In this document: piece after piece, positions 1 to 7,806 of the stretch | Layout: every line of letters begins with the position of its first letter | Position numbering within the stretch: the first letter of the stretch is position 1 | Source of the DNA: Flavobacterium terrigena | GTDB taxonomy: Bacteria; Bacteroidota; Bacteroidia; Flavobacteriales; Flavobacteriaceae | Reading direction: 5' to 3' | NCBI RefSeq assembly: GCF_900108955.1 | Contig: NZ_FNYA01000001.1 | Coordinates: forward strand, 62,001 to 126,000 | DNA length: 64,000 nt | Position numbers and translations under genes: made by a program | Notes under the pieces: generated by a model | Seen by the model: only the letters and a program-made list of their open reading frames with translations | Database searches by the model: none | Told to the model about the DNA's origin: nothing

Positions 1-28
1 AGTGTCAGTCTGAGAATAGTCGAAGACT
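1..28. repeat. Fragment of a flavobacterial intergenic repeat
   Basis: The window opens inside a GTCAGTCTGAG...GTCGAAGACT sequence with short complementary ends (AGTCT/AGACT). From memory this wording is common in intergenic DNA of Flavobacterium. It is cut by the window edge, so its full extent is unknown. Confidence 0.35.
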
Positions 29-57
29 TTTTATAAACAATAAAATTTACATAATAT

Positions 58-112
58 GAAATCGCTAAAAATAATAGTTTGTGTAAACAAACACCCAATG
101 AAAAGCGATACC
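58..112. other. Nested inverted repeats in the leader of the metallopeptidase gene
   Basis: ATCGCT at 61-66 is complementary to AGCGAT at 104-109. Inside this pair, GTTTGT (77-82) is complementary to ACAAAC (87-92) around GTAA. The structure lies about 40 nt before the start at 148 and could be an operator or an RNA hairpin. No function can be assigned. Confidence 0.3.
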
Positions 113-147
113 ATAATGACCATTAATAAACAATAAATACTTACATT

Positions 148-1011
148 ATGAAATGGAGAGATTATAGAAAAAGTGATAACGTTGACGACAGACGTGGCAT
201 GAGCGGAACTGGCAAAGCCGTTTTAGGCGGTGGTGGAATTATTGGAATTATTGCTTTTTTATTGATAACATTTGGTGGCGAACAAGGACAACAAATTGGA
301 AACGTAATCAATCAAATGCAACCTGCCCAACAAGAAACAACTGTTGAAGGTGCAAAAGAACTAACACCCGAGCAAAAAGAAATTGGCGATTTTGCCAATG
401 CTGTTTTCGCCATGACTGAAGATACTTGGACAAAAATATTTCAAGAAGAAAATTTAGGAGAATACCAAAAACCAGAAATGGTTTTATTCACTGGCGGAGT
501 GGAAACAGCTTGTGGAAGTGCCACTTCGGCTTCTGGTCCATTTTATTGCCCTGGCGACAACAAAGTGTATATGGATTTGGACTTTTTTGAAGAACTAAAA
601 ACACGTTTTGGAGCGAAAGGTGGCGATTTTGCTATTGCTTATGTAATTGCACACGAAGTAGGTCATCACGTACAAACGGTTTTAGGAACTTCTGCACAAG
701 TACGAAAAAAACAACAAAGTTTAAGCGAAGAAGACGCTAATAAGTTATCTGTTTGTCAAGAATTACAAGCCGATTTCTATGCCGGTTTATGGGCAAAATA
801 CAACCAAGACCGAATTGAAGTGGGCGATTTAGAAGAAGCTATTGATGCCGCTCACGCTGTTGGTGATGATGCCATTCAAACTAAAATGCAAGGTCACGTA
901 CAACCAGAAAAATTTACACACGGAACTTCCGCACAACGTAAAAAATGGTTTACTCGAGGTTTCCAAACTGGCGATTTCAAACAACACAATACGTTCGCAG
1001 AAGAATTATAA
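148..1011 (+). CDS. YpfJ-type membrane-anchored zinc metallopeptidase
   Basis: This is a 287-aa protein of the putative neutral zinc metallopeptidase family (YpfJ/KPN_02809 type). A short cytoplasmic N-terminus rich in Arg/Asp precedes one transmembrane segment at about residues 24-43, rich in Gly and Ile. The peptidase domain is then outside the cytoplasmic membrane. The zinc motif HEVGH is at residues 169-173, and the following QELQADFYAG (about 204-213) supplies the likely third ligand. Cys122 and Cys134 may form a disulfide. The length is typical of the family. The substrate is unknown. The next gene lies beyond a perfect hairpin, so this is probably a single-gene transcript. Confidence 0.9.
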   Translation: MKWRDYRKSDNVDDRRGMSGTGKAVLGGGGIIGIIAFLLITFGGEQGQQIGNVINQMQPAQQETTVEGAKELTPEQKEIGDFANAVFAMTEDTWTKIFQEENLGEYQKPEMVLFTGGVETACGSATSASGPFYCPGDNKVYMDLDFFEELKTRFGAKGGDFAIAYVIAHEVGHHVQTVLGTSAQVRKKQQSLSEEDANKLSVCQELQADFYAGLWAKYNQDRIEVGDLEEAIDAAHAVGDDAIQTKMQGHVQPEKFTHGTSAQRKKWFTRGFQTGDFKQHNTFAEEL

Positions 1012-1033
1012 TAATATGATTAAAGTTATACAA

Positions 1034-1073
1034 ATAGCGCATATTCATCTCAAAACCAATGAATATGCGCTAT
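1034..1073. repeat. Perfect 15-bp inverted repeat, possible terminator
   Basis: The arms 1034-1048 and 1059-1073 are exact reverse complements, starting ATAGCGCATATTCAT, around a 10-nt loop. There is no clear T-run after it, so a classical terminator is uncertain. The ATAGCGC start is shared with the repeats at 1545 and 1925. Confidence 0.7.
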
Positions 1074-1117
1074 AAATTATTATAAACATAAGGATTAACA
1101 TTTAAAAAACAATATCT

Positions 1118-1525
1118 GTGAAAAAATTTTTTGGAACCATTTTACAATTAATAGGCTTAGTAACAATTATAGTATCAAGTATAGCTACAACTGAATTAGT
1201 TTGTGAAAGAAAAATGCTATATTCTCAAATAAAATCTGAATTAGATTATTCAAATAAAACTCAAATTGATTCACAGGAAATAGCGCTTCTATTTGCGGCT
1301 GCTTTTGGAATAATTCTTTTTGTAATAGGTTTAATTTTATTGATTACGAAAACTAAAAAACAAAGACAATTAGAGGCTGAACTGACAACATTTAAATATA
1401 TTTTAGAAAACGGTGAAGAACAAGATAATGCTATTGGAGATTTGGAAAGATTATTTGAGCTCAAACAAAAAGGTATTTTAACTGAAGAAGAATTTGGAGC
1501 TATAAAAAGAAAACTAATAGAATAA
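1118..1525 (+). CDS. Two-helix membrane protein with a C-terminal SHOCT domain
   Basis: The 135-aa protein has two predicted transmembrane helices, at about residues 6-24 and 54-76. Between them is a short polar loop with one Cys. The C-terminal stretch (about 108-135, LERLFELKQKGILTEEEF) is a SHOCT motif, a short helical hairpin often found at the ends of membrane or secreted proteins and thought to help oligomerisation. The start is GTG at 1118; no in-frame ATG lies before the first helix. The role is unknown. It sits among other small accessory genes and hairpin repeats. Confidence 0.65.
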   Translation: MKKFFGTILQLIGLVTIIVSSIATTELVCERKMLYSQIKSELDYSNKTQIDSQEIALLFAAAFGIILFVIGLILLITKTKKQRQLEAELTTFKYILENGEEQDNAIGDLERLFELKQKGILTEEEFGAIKRKLIE

Positions 1526-1544
1526 AATTAATACTAATAACGCA

Positions 1545-1596
1545 ATAGCGCGGATTTATACACGAGCAAAGCGAACTGACATAGTAATCCGTGCTC
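1545..1596. repeat. Imperfect hairpin repeat, copy A
   Basis: The sequence starts ATAGCGCGGATTT and ends TAATCCGTGCT, so the two ends pair (GCGCGGATT with AATCCGTGC, one G-T wobble). It is about 80 percent identical by eye to copy B at 1925-1976. Downstream, GCGTAACGTTAGCGG (1632-1646) and upstream CTAATAACGC (1534-1543) are partly complementary, giving an attC-like outer pair. Confidence 0.6.
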
Positions 1597-1693
1597 TCAA
1601 AAATTACAAAACACCACTTTTACGTCAAGCAGCGTAACGTTAGCGGTCAAATTTCGCCAGATGAGAATATATATAAACAAAACCAAAAAAACT

Positions 1694-1918
1694 ATGAACA
1701 GATTTTTTTACTTCAAAATGACATTTTTATCAATTACTGCTGGACTTTTTGCAGGAATTTTAGTTTACGGATTATTTGATGTTGATTTTTCAAATAGCGA
1801 AGCTTTAACAAAATTATTATTGAGATCTTTTGTAACAGCAATTGGAACTGGATTAATATTGGGAATTTTGAATATGTTTTTTAAAATTGGTAATTTCCAG
1901 AAAAAAGAAAATTCCTAA
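1694..1918 (+). CDS. Small two-helix membrane protein
   Basis: The 74-aa product has two hydrophobic helices, about residues 8-28 and 41-62, joined by an acidic loop (DVDFSNSEA), and a basic tail. I do not recognise the family. ATG at 1694 is chosen because it directly precedes the first helix; an in-frame ATG at 1661 would add 11 residues. It is flanked on both sides by copies A and B of the hairpin repeat, like a small cassette. There is no clue to function beyond membrane location. Confidence 0.5.
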   Translation: MNRFFYFKMTFLSITAGLFAGILVYGLFDVDFSNSEALTKLLLRSFVTAIGTGLILGILNMFFKIGNFQKKENS

Positions 1919-1924
1919 AATCCG

Positions 1925-1976
1925 ATAGCGCGGATTTGCACACAAGCGCAAGCGAATTGACGAAGTAATCTGTGTC
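1925..1976. repeat. Imperfect hairpin repeat, copy B
   Basis: This second copy begins only six bases after the stop codon at 1918. It shares ATAGCGCGGATTT, CACAAGCG, AAGCGAATTGACGAAGTAATC with copy A, at the same spacing within one or two bases. The ends pair imperfectly. Confidence 0.6.
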
Positions 1977-2030
1977 CACAATACCCTACTAACAAAAACA
2001 TAGCAACATTCACAACTAAATATTTAAAAA

Positions 2031-2438
2031 ATGGGAAAACAAATTTTTATCAATTTAGCCGTAACTAATCTGCAAAAATCTATGGATTTTTACACAGCAT
2101 TAGGTTTTACAAACAATCCACAATTTTCAGACGATTCTGGAAAATGTATGGTTTGGAGCGAAAACATATTTGTAATGCTTTTATCTCATGAAAAATTCTC
2201 ATCATTCGCAACTAAACCCATAGCCGATACAAAATCAAGTGTAGCAGGCCTATTTTCTTTGTCATTAGATAGTCTTGATGAAGTCAATAATATGATGGCA
2301 AATGGCCTTAAAGCTGGCGGAATTGAACCTAGCGAAATGAAAGATTATGGTTTCATGCAACAACGAACTATTGAAGATTTTGACGGACACACTTGGGAGA
2401 TTTTCTATATGGATATGTCTAAATTTCCAACGGAATAA
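2031..2438 (+). CDS. VOC family (glyoxalase-like) protein
   Basis: The 135-aa protein has the fold pattern of the vicinal oxygen chelate superfamily: an opening strand FINLAVTNLQKSMDFYTALGF and a closing DFDGHTWEIFYMDMS strand with the metal-ligand-type Glu near residue 125. This is the PhnB-like/glyoxalase subgroup often called an extradiol dioxygenase-like or lactoylglutathione lyase-like protein. The substrate cannot be inferred. It is a single-domain protein of usual length. It is close to the downstream secreted-protein gene (24 nt) and could be co-transcribed with it. Confidence 0.85.
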   Translation: MGKQIFINLAVTNLQKSMDFYTALGFTNNPQFSDDSGKCMVWSENIFVMLLSHEKFSSFATKPIADTKSSVAGLFSLSLDSLDEVNNMMANGLKAGGIEPSEMKDYGFMQQRTIEDFDGHTWEIFYMDMSKFPTE

Positions 2439-2462
2439 CTAAAAACAAAAAATTAAATCATC

Positions 2463-3044
2463 ATGAAAAAAATCACTTTTATATTTTTGTTTTGTATCAG
2501 TTTATTTTGCAATTTATTTGCGCAACAAACGTCTAAAACCTATACTTTACAGCAATTAAAAGCTAGATTTAAACATATAAATTATACCGAAAAAACACTC
2601 TTAGATTTTCAAAATACAATGATAAATCTAAGAGAAAAACCACAACTTAGTGAAGATGTTCCTGGTGAAATAATTTCTTGGTACACTTTAAATGGTCAGT
2701 ACTCTTTACATAAAACATATCTTTTTGAAAAAGATAAAATAAAAGAAATCCAAACCATTCCAAAAGATGAAAATTTCTTAAAAAAACTGAATAGTTATGT
2801 TCCTGAAAAATCTAAATTTTCCTATATGTCAGATTTGTGGAGTTTTGCATTCGTTAAACAGAAATTAGCAGATAATTTTTACTTAATACAAGCCACTGCA
2901 AAATCATTTAATTCCTATCCTGAAATGCCAAATGATGATATTTTAATATATGATATAGATTATAAAACTAAGGATTTTAAAGAATTTTTCCTGGTGAGAT
3001 TCAAAGACAGTCACACTGAAAAATGGACAGAGGTGGCAGAATAA
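2463..3044 (+). CDS. Secreted protein of unknown function
   Basis: The 193-aa protein starts with a clear signal peptide (MKKITFIFLFCISLFCNLFAQ), with predicted cleavage at about residue 20 after FA. The mature part is rich in Lys, aromatic and acidic residues and has no motif that I recognise. It probably resides in the periplasm or on the outer surface. There is no lipobox at the cleavage site, since the Cys residues lie within the hydrophobic core. It is 24 nt after the VOC gene. Confidence 0.55.
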   Translation: MKKITFIFLFCISLFCNLFAQQTSKTYTLQQLKARFKHINYTEKTLLDFQNTMINLREKPQLSEDVPGEIISWYTLNGQYSLHKTYLFEKDKIKEIQTIPKDENFLKKLNSYVPEKSKFSYMSDLWSFAFVKQKLADNFYLIQATAKSFNSYPEMPNDDILIYDIDYKTKDFKEFFLVRFKDSHTEKWTEVAE

Positions 3045-3095
3045 AGTTTTTTCACGGCAATCTCTCGAAACATTTAAAAACTATTAATCAATCAA

Positions 3096-3731
3096 ATGAA
3101 AAATAATATTGGAAGTTATTCTATTGAAAATTTCGCAAATGGAAATGTAAAAATCGACTACAAAAGAAGTCGAAAAGATTTCTTTTATATCATTGTTTAC
3201 TTTTTAATTTCATTGCCAATTCTGTACTTTGATTTTAAATTATTTAGTTTTTTATTACCTGAAAAAATAGATTCAAATGTAATCATTGGATATTTCTTTT
3301 CAATTTGCATATTACTTTTTGCATTGTATTTTCTGATTGTTTCAATTGAAACGTTTATCAAACCTACAAAAAACGTATTTTTCATAAACAAATCCGAAAA
3401 ACAGTTAATCGTAAAAACAAACCAATTTAGAAAACTTAAATTTAATTTTACCGAAATCAAACAATTTCACTTAGGTGCCAAAGATATCACAGTTACAAAC
3501 TATAATGAAGGAAGCACACGTAAAAGACAATTATACTTAATTCACATGCATATCGAATTATTAAATAAAAAAACAATAAAAATCCATCAATTTGAAGGTA
3601 CAGATATATTAATTTCGTATTCTGAAAAGAAAAAAAACAAATTATTAAAAGAAACAAGCAAACAAATAACCAAAATAATTTCAGAAGAATGTGGAAAAGA
3701 GTTTTATTGGAAAGGAACTCAAAAAGAATAA
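3096..3731 (+). CDS. Membrane protein with two helices and a PH-like cytoplasmic part
   Basis: This 211-aa protein has two transmembrane helices (about residues 27-48 and 62-88). They are followed by a soluble, basic region (about 95-211) with alternating beta-strand-like segments such as NVFFINKSEKQLIVKT and KLKFNFTEIKQF. That pattern resembles bacterial PH-like membrane proteins, but the assignment is tentative. It ends six bases before the GNAT gene, so the two are likely in one transcript. Confidence 0.5.
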   Translation: MKNNIGSYSIENFANGNVKIDYKRSRKDFFYIIVYFLISLPILYFDFKLFSFLLPEKIDSNVIIGYFFSICILLFALYFLIVSIETFIKPTKNVFFINKSEKQLIVKTNQFRKLKFNFTEIKQFHLGAKDITVTNYNEGSTRKRQLYLIHMHIELLNKKTIKIHQFEGTDILISYSEKKKNKLLKETSKQITKIISEECGKEFYWKGTQKE

Positions 3732-3737
3732 AACAAA

Positions 3738-4184
3738 ATGACATTTAGAGAAGCAAAAATAGAAGACATAAAACAAATACAAATAGTTAGAAATTCTGTA
3801 AAAGAAAACACCTTATCCAATCCAGATTTAATAACAGATAAAGACTGTGAAGAATTTATGTTCGAACGCGGAAAAGGCTGGGTTTGCGAAAGTAACAATC
3901 AAATTGTAGGTTTTGCAATTGCAGATTTAAAAGAGGATAACATCTGGGCATTATTTTTAGATCCCGAATTTGAAGGCAAAGGCATTGGCACCCAACTCCA
4001 TAATATGATGCTAAATTGGTATTTCTCTACAGGAAAAGAACAGGTTTGGTTAGGAACTGCTCCAAATACCAGAGCAGAAAAATTTTACACCAAATCAGGC
4101 TGGACAAAAAACGGAATGCACGGAAATGAAGTGAAGTTTGAAATGTCAAAGAGTCAATGGGAAAGTATTTCGAGTAAACGTTAA
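3738..4184 (+). CDS. GNAT family N-acetyltransferase
   Basis: The 148-aa protein has the GNAT layout: an N-terminal MTFREAKIEDIKQIQIVR strand and helix, the central beta-strands ending in WALFLDPEFEGKGIGTQL, and a C-terminal FYTKSGW strand. The EGKGIGTQL stretch (about residues 79-87) is motif A, Q/R-x-x-G-x-G/A, which binds the pyrophosphate of acetyl-CoA. The acceptor substrate is unknown. The preceding gene is six bases upstream. Confidence 0.88.
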   Translation: MTFREAKIEDIKQIQIVRNSVKENTLSNPDLITDKDCEEFMFERGKGWVCESNNQIVGFAIADLKEDNIWALFLDPEFEGKGIGTQLHNMMLNWYFSTGKEQVWLGTAPNTRAEKFYTKSGWTKNGMHGNEVKFEMSKSQWESISSKR

Positions 4185-4220
4185 CATATATTTTTAAAAA
4201 ATTAAAACAATTTTTGAACC

Positions 4221-4703
4221 ATGGCTATGAAAAATTTCAGAATAACATTTTTAATATTATTTATAACTTCAATTTGTTATGCTCAAACTGAATATAAAAC
4301 CACTCAAGGTTTGATATTTAAAGTTGGAGACACTATACAAATTGGGCAACCAATGGGAATTTCACTTTCAGTAGGTCATTGGAAAGCAGTTTTTACAAAG
4401 AAAGGAAGAGAAATAACTAACAATAATCTAATTAACAAAAAAGTCGTTGTCAATAAAATAGAAAACATGGATGGAATTACTCGATTTCACTTTCGTATTT
4501 TTAGTTCAGATTTTTACGCAAACATTGACGAAGCTTTAGCAAAAGGTGAAATTATAAACCCTTACAATAAACCAAATAATTCTACAAATGAATTAGATAA
4601 ATATGATAAACTAAAAAAAGCTAAAGAATTATTTGATTCAGGTGTCTTGACAAAAGAAGAATTTGAAATAGAAAAGAAAAAAATTTTAGCATTAGAAAAA
4701 TAA
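4221..4703 (+). CDS. Secreted protein with a C-terminal SHOCT domain
   Basis: The 160-aa protein has a signal peptide (about residues 1-22, ending ICYAQ). A beta-rich middle domain follows, then a C-terminal SHOCT hairpin at about residues 130-160 (YDKLKKAKELFDSGVLTKEEF). ATG at 4227 is an alternative start two codons downstream and gives the more usual MKN signal start. It is the second SHOCT protein in 4 kb, but the N-terminal parts of the two are unrelated. The function is unknown. Confidence 0.6.
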   Translation: MAMKNFRITFLILFITSICYAQTEYKTTQGLIFKVGDTIQIGQPMGISLSVGHWKAVFTKKGREITNNNLINKKVVVNKIENMDGITRFHFRIFSSDFYANIDEALAKGEIINPYNKPNNSTNELDKYDKLKKAKELFDSGVLTKEEFEIEKKKILALEK

Positions 4704-4727
4704 AACCAACTTTTTAACCATCAAAAA

Positions 4728-5282
4728 ATGCGCAAATACATCTTACTTTCTCTTACCATAATTGTTACTGTTTTCTTAGTTTACGGACTCGTTTACAAAG
4801 TGGGATTACAAGGATTTCTATTTGCTTGGATGCTGAATTTTGTGCTAATGATGTGTGTTTTCTTTTTCACCGAAACCCTAAAATCGGAATTGAAATCGGA
4901 GTATTATTTAGAAAAAACCTGGGAAAAGAAAGGAAAAATCTACGAAGCTTTTGGTGTCAATTTGTTTAGAAAATTATTGGTTATTGTAGGTTGGGAAAAA
5001 CTGAATAAAAAAGCCAATCCAGTTGAAAAGAATTTAGCTGCTTTAGTTCATTTAGAATACCGTACCAAACAATCAGAATTAGGTCATCTCATTATCTTTT
5101 TCATAGTTTTAGCCTTCACTATTTATGTGGCGATTACTTTCGGAATTAAAGAGTCTCTATCATTAGTAATTTTAAATATTCTACTAAATGTTTATCCCGT
5201 TTTATTACAACGCTACAACAGACCAAGATTACAAAGAGCCATCATTTTAAGTAAATACAGAGAAGAAAGAAGAATTTCTTAA
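4728..5282 (+). CDS. Four-helix membrane protein of unknown function
   Basis: The 184-aa protein has two N-terminal helices (about residues 4-22 and 28-48), a long amphipathic, basic cytoplasmic stretch (about 50-118), and two further helices (about 120-138 and 143-160). It ends with a basic tail, RYNRPRLQRAI...REERR. The NRPRxQ motif near the end is similar to that of the glycosyl-4,4'-diaponeurosporenoate acyltransferase CrtO-like and other small flavobacterial membrane proteins, but the match is too weak for a name. It lies 24 nt after the SHOCT gene. Confidence 0.5.
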   Translation: MRKYILLSLTIIVTVFLVYGLVYKVGLQGFLFAWMLNFVLMMCVFFFTETLKSELKSEYYLEKTWEKKGKIYEAFGVNLFRKLLVIVGWEKLNKKANPVEKNLAALVHLEYRTKQSELGHLIIFFIVLAFTIYVAITFGIKESLSLVILNILLNVYPVLLQRYNRPRLQRAIILSKYREERRIS

Positions 5283-5402
5283 GCAGAAAAAAAACACGCT
5301 ACAACAGGAGAAAACTACAACTGCTCCCCTATTTTACAATGTTTTTTCTTGCGCTTGTAATCTTTTATCATAAATTTACATTACCACCATAAAGTGGAGA
5401 GG

Positions 5403-5410
5403 AACGTTAG
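5403..5410 (+). other. AACGTTAG octamer shared with position 1635
   Basis: AACGTTAG occurs at 1635-1642 and again here, each a short distance before a small accessory gene. It resembles the right (R', GTTRRRY-like) core of integron attachment sites, but the rest of an attC site is not convincing here. Confidence 0.2.
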
Positions 5411-5432
5411 TGTCGATTTAATGCCCTACAAT

Positions 5433-6014
5433 ATGATAGATTTTTTAAAACAAAACATTACCAAACATATCTCTCTTTCTGACAAAGAATTAACAGACTT
5501 TTGTAGTTTGTTTCAAAGCAAAATAATCAAGAAGAAAAGCTTTTTGTTACGTGAAGGAGAAATTTGCAAATTTGAAGGTATTGTAATCAAAGGACTTTTT
5601 CGAGTTTATCATATCGACAATAATGGATTTGAACAAGTGCTTTATTTCGCCATGGAAAATTGGTGGATTACAGATATGGACAGTTTCACCAACGAAAAAC
5701 CGTCACATCTATACATAGAAGCATTAGAAGACAGTGAAGTTCTGTTGATTTCCAAACAAGACAAAGAGTTTGCCTATACAAATATCTCAAAAATAGAAAA
5801 ACTATTTAGGGTAATGACCCAAAAAACGCATATCGCTTTACAACGCAGAATGATTGATAACTTGAGTAAAACTGCCGACCAACGCTACGCAGAATTTATC
5901 GAAAAATATCCACAACTTTACCAACGACTTACCAATCTCCAAATTGCAGCTTATCTTGGTATTAGCCATGAATTTTTAAGCAAAATCAGAAAAAAAATTT
6001 ACACTAAAAAATAA
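5433..6014 (+). CDS. Crp/Fnr family transcription regulator
   Basis: The protein is 193 aa from ATG at 5433. ATG at 5421 and GTG at 5394 are in-frame alternatives that add 4 or 13 residues. The N-terminal cyclic-nucleotide-binding-like beta roll spans about residues 10-115 (FLLREGEICKFEGIVIKGLFRVY...YFAMENWWITDMDS). The short C-terminal helix-turn-helix (about 165-190, LTNLQIAAYLGISHEFLSKIR) is typical of the Bacteroidota Crp branch. The effector-binding arginine of true CRP is not evident. It precedes a metallo-beta-lactamase-fold gene, which it may regulate. Confidence 0.85.
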   Translation: MIDFLKQNITKHISLSDKELTDFCSLFQSKIIKKKSFLLREGEICKFEGIVIKGLFRVYHIDNNGFEQVLYFAMENWWITDMDSFTNEKPSHLYIEALEDSEVLLISKQDKEFAYTNISKIEKLFRVMTQKTHIALQRRMIDNLSKTADQRYAEFIEKYPQLYQRLTNLQIAAYLGISHEFLSKIRKKIYTKK

Positions 6015-6100
6015 GTTGAATTTCATTTATTGAACTTGTTCAATGTTTTTGAATACCAAATGATCGCACCTTTGTATCATTAATAAGAAAATTTTCAAAT

Positions 6101-6991
6101 ATGAAAAACAGTATTTCAAAAGTATTTTTAACAATCTTAATTTTATTCAACATGGAATCACAAGCACAAACTTTCAAAACAATTGAAACAAAAGATTTAA
6201 AACTTCAAGTTTACAACGCATCAGAAAACAGTTTTGGTGTAGCATCAGTACTTGTATCAGGAAAAACAGATGCCGTTTTGATTGACGCACAATTTACTTT
6301 GGCTGATGCCGAAAAAGTAGCACAGCAAATTAAGACCAGTGGCAAAAAACTAACCACTATTTTTATATCTCATGGCGATCCTGATTTTTACTTCGGAATA
6401 GAAGTATTTAAAAAATATTTCCCTGAAGTTACCGCTTACGCTTCTCCTGCAACAGTAGAACATATTAAAGCTACGGCTCAGAAGAAATTAGAAGTTTGGG
6501 GCGAAAGATTAGGTAAAAACATTACGTCAAATGTAATTTTACCTCAAGTTTTAAAAGGAAATAGTATTGATTTGGAAGGTCAGAAATTAGAAATCATTGG
6601 TTTAGAAGAATTCCCAAATAAAACTTTTGTATGGATACCTTCAATCAAAGCAGTTGTTGGCGGAATCAATATTTTCGGAACAACTTTTCATCTTTGGATG
6701 GCAGATGCACAAACTACAGAAGCTCGAAAAAATTGGATTTCAGTTTTAGATAAAATTACTGCTTTAAAACCTGAAATCGTTATTCCAGCTCACGCCAATT
6801 CAAATTCTCCATTTGATATTGCTGCGGTAAACCATACCAAAAGCTACATTCAATTCTATGAAGAAGCTTTGAAAATCAATAAAACATCAGAAGCTTTAAT
6901 TACTGCTTTGAAAACAAAATATCCAACACTTACTTTTGAAACAGCATTACAAATTGGTGCAAAAGTAAATACTGGAGAAATGAAATGGTAA
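6101..6991 (+). CDS. Exported MBL-fold protein with degenerate metal motif
   Basis: The 296-aa protein has a signal peptide (cleavage near residue 23, SQAQ). A metallo-beta-lactamase fold follows (VLIDAQFTLADAEKVAQQI, then TTIFISHGDPDFYFG). The usual HxHxDH motif reads H91-G-D93-P-D95-F96, so the second and fourth ligands are replaced. A later PAHANS segment near residue 236 stands where the GHG-type ligand is expected. Close relatives commonly read HGHPDHYFG. It may be a hydrolase with altered metal use, or inactive. It overlaps the next gene by seven bases, so the two are translated from one transcript. Confidence 0.82.
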   Translation: MKNSISKVFLTILILFNMESQAQTFKTIETKDLKLQVYNASENSFGVASVLVSGKTDAVLIDAQFTLADAEKVAQQIKTSGKKLTTIFISHGDPDFYFGIEVFKKYFPEVTAYASPATVEHIKATAQKKLEVWGERLGKNITSNVILPQVLKGNSIDLEGQKLEIIGLEEFPNKTFVWIPSIKAVVGGINIFGTTFHLWMADAQTTEARKNWISVLDKITALKPEIVIPAHANSNSPFDIAAVNHTKSYIQFYEEALKINKTSEALITALKTKYPTLTFETALQIGAKVNTGEMKW

Positions 6992-7446
6992 AATCAATCC
7001 TGTACAGCCTGACACTACTTTTTGTATTGTCAGGCTGTTCTTTAAATAAAAATACAATGACAAATCTTGAAATAATAAAAAGTACTTACGAAGGAAAAAC
7101 TTCGGAAGAAAACGGTGAAAATTTGGCTAAATATGTAGCTGAAGATATTTCTTGGACAGAAGCCAAAGGTTTTCCGTATGCAGGAACTTATATTGGTTTA
7201 GAAAACATAACCAAAAATGTTTTTAGCAGATTAGGAAGCGAATGGATTGATTATAAATTTACTCCGGAAGATTATATTTCCAGTGATGATAAAGTGGTTG
7301 CTTATGGCACTTATACTGGAATTTACAAAAAAACAAGCAAATCATTTGAAGCCAGAGTAGCACATATATGGAAATTGAAAAATGGCAAAATTATAAGTTT
7401 TGAACAGTTTGTAGATAGTCAACCTGTAAATAATGCCATTAAATAA
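6985..7446 (+). CDS. NTF2/SnoaL-like lipoprotein
   Basis: The 153-aa protein starts with a lipoprotein signal peptide whose lipobox LSGC puts the lipidated Cys at residue 18. The rest matches a SnoaL-like/NTF2-fold domain: helix NLEIIKSTYEGK, then WTEAKGFPYAGTYIGLENI and the beta-sheet ending in HIWKLKNGKIISFEQFVDS. Such domains bind small hydrophobic ligands or act as isomerases or hydrolases; the role here is unknown. The seven-base overlap with the MBL-fold gene suggests the two proteins act on a common substrate in the periplasm. Confidence 0.8.
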   Translation: MVKSILYSLTLLFVLSGCSLNKNTMTNLEIIKSTYEGKTSEENGENLAKYVAEDISWTEAKGFPYAGTYIGLENITKNVFSRLGSEWIDYKFTPEDYISSDDKVVAYGTYTGIYKKTSKSFEARVAHIWKLKNGKIISFEQFVDSQPVNNAIK

Positions 7447-7480
7447 AAATCACCAAAACACCGCTACTGCGGAAAGAAAA

Positions 7481-7698
7481 CTCCTTATTGCGATTAGATA
7501 TCTCCCTACTCCATTTAGAATTCTTGCTATTGCGAAAAGAAAACTATCAATTACAAGTAAATTTCTTCCTATTACATTTAGAATTCTTGCTATTGCGATT
7601 AGATTTCTTCTTGTTACATTTAGAATTCTTGCTATTACGATTTGATTTCTTCTTGTTACATTTAGAATTCTTGCTATTGCAACTAGATTTCTCCGATT
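7481..7698. repeat. 42-bp tandem repeat array
   Basis: The core CATTTAGAATTCTTGCTATT recurs at 7512, 7575, 7617 and 7659. The last three are exactly 42 bp apart; the first interval is 63 bp (one and a half units). Partial units extend to both sides. Because 42 is a multiple of three, several frames stay open across the array. The resulting Leu/Ile/Phe-rich or Asn/Ser/Lys-rich reading frames are products of the repetition and are not likely genes. Confidence 0.85.
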
Positions 7699-7771
7699 AG
7701 TTTGTCATGCTGAAAGCATCTCACACAAAACACTTCAAACTTCCAGCTTCCCACTTCAAAAGTATAGAAAA

Positions 7772-7801
7772 CAAAAAAGTCCCGATAAAACTATCGAGAC
7801 T
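7772..7801 (-). terminator. Rho-independent terminator of the tRNA cluster
   Basis: AGTCTCGATA / TATCGGGACT arms (7792-7801 and 7778-7787 on the plus strand) enclose a four-base loop, and on the minus strand a run of T follows. It lies six bases beyond tRNA-Arg, the last gene of the cluster. Confidence 0.75.
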
Positions 7802-7806
7802 CTTTG

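Noticed and set aside
7481..7698. Possible CRISPR array
   Set aside because: The whole 42-bp unit is repeated with no unique spacers, the steps are 42 and 63 bp, and no cas gene is near.
7433..7700. Two overlapping 70-aa open frames in the tandem array
   Set aside because: Both arise from a 42-bp unit that keeps frames open; the products are low-complexity Leu/Ile/Phe repeats and there is no promoter or start context.
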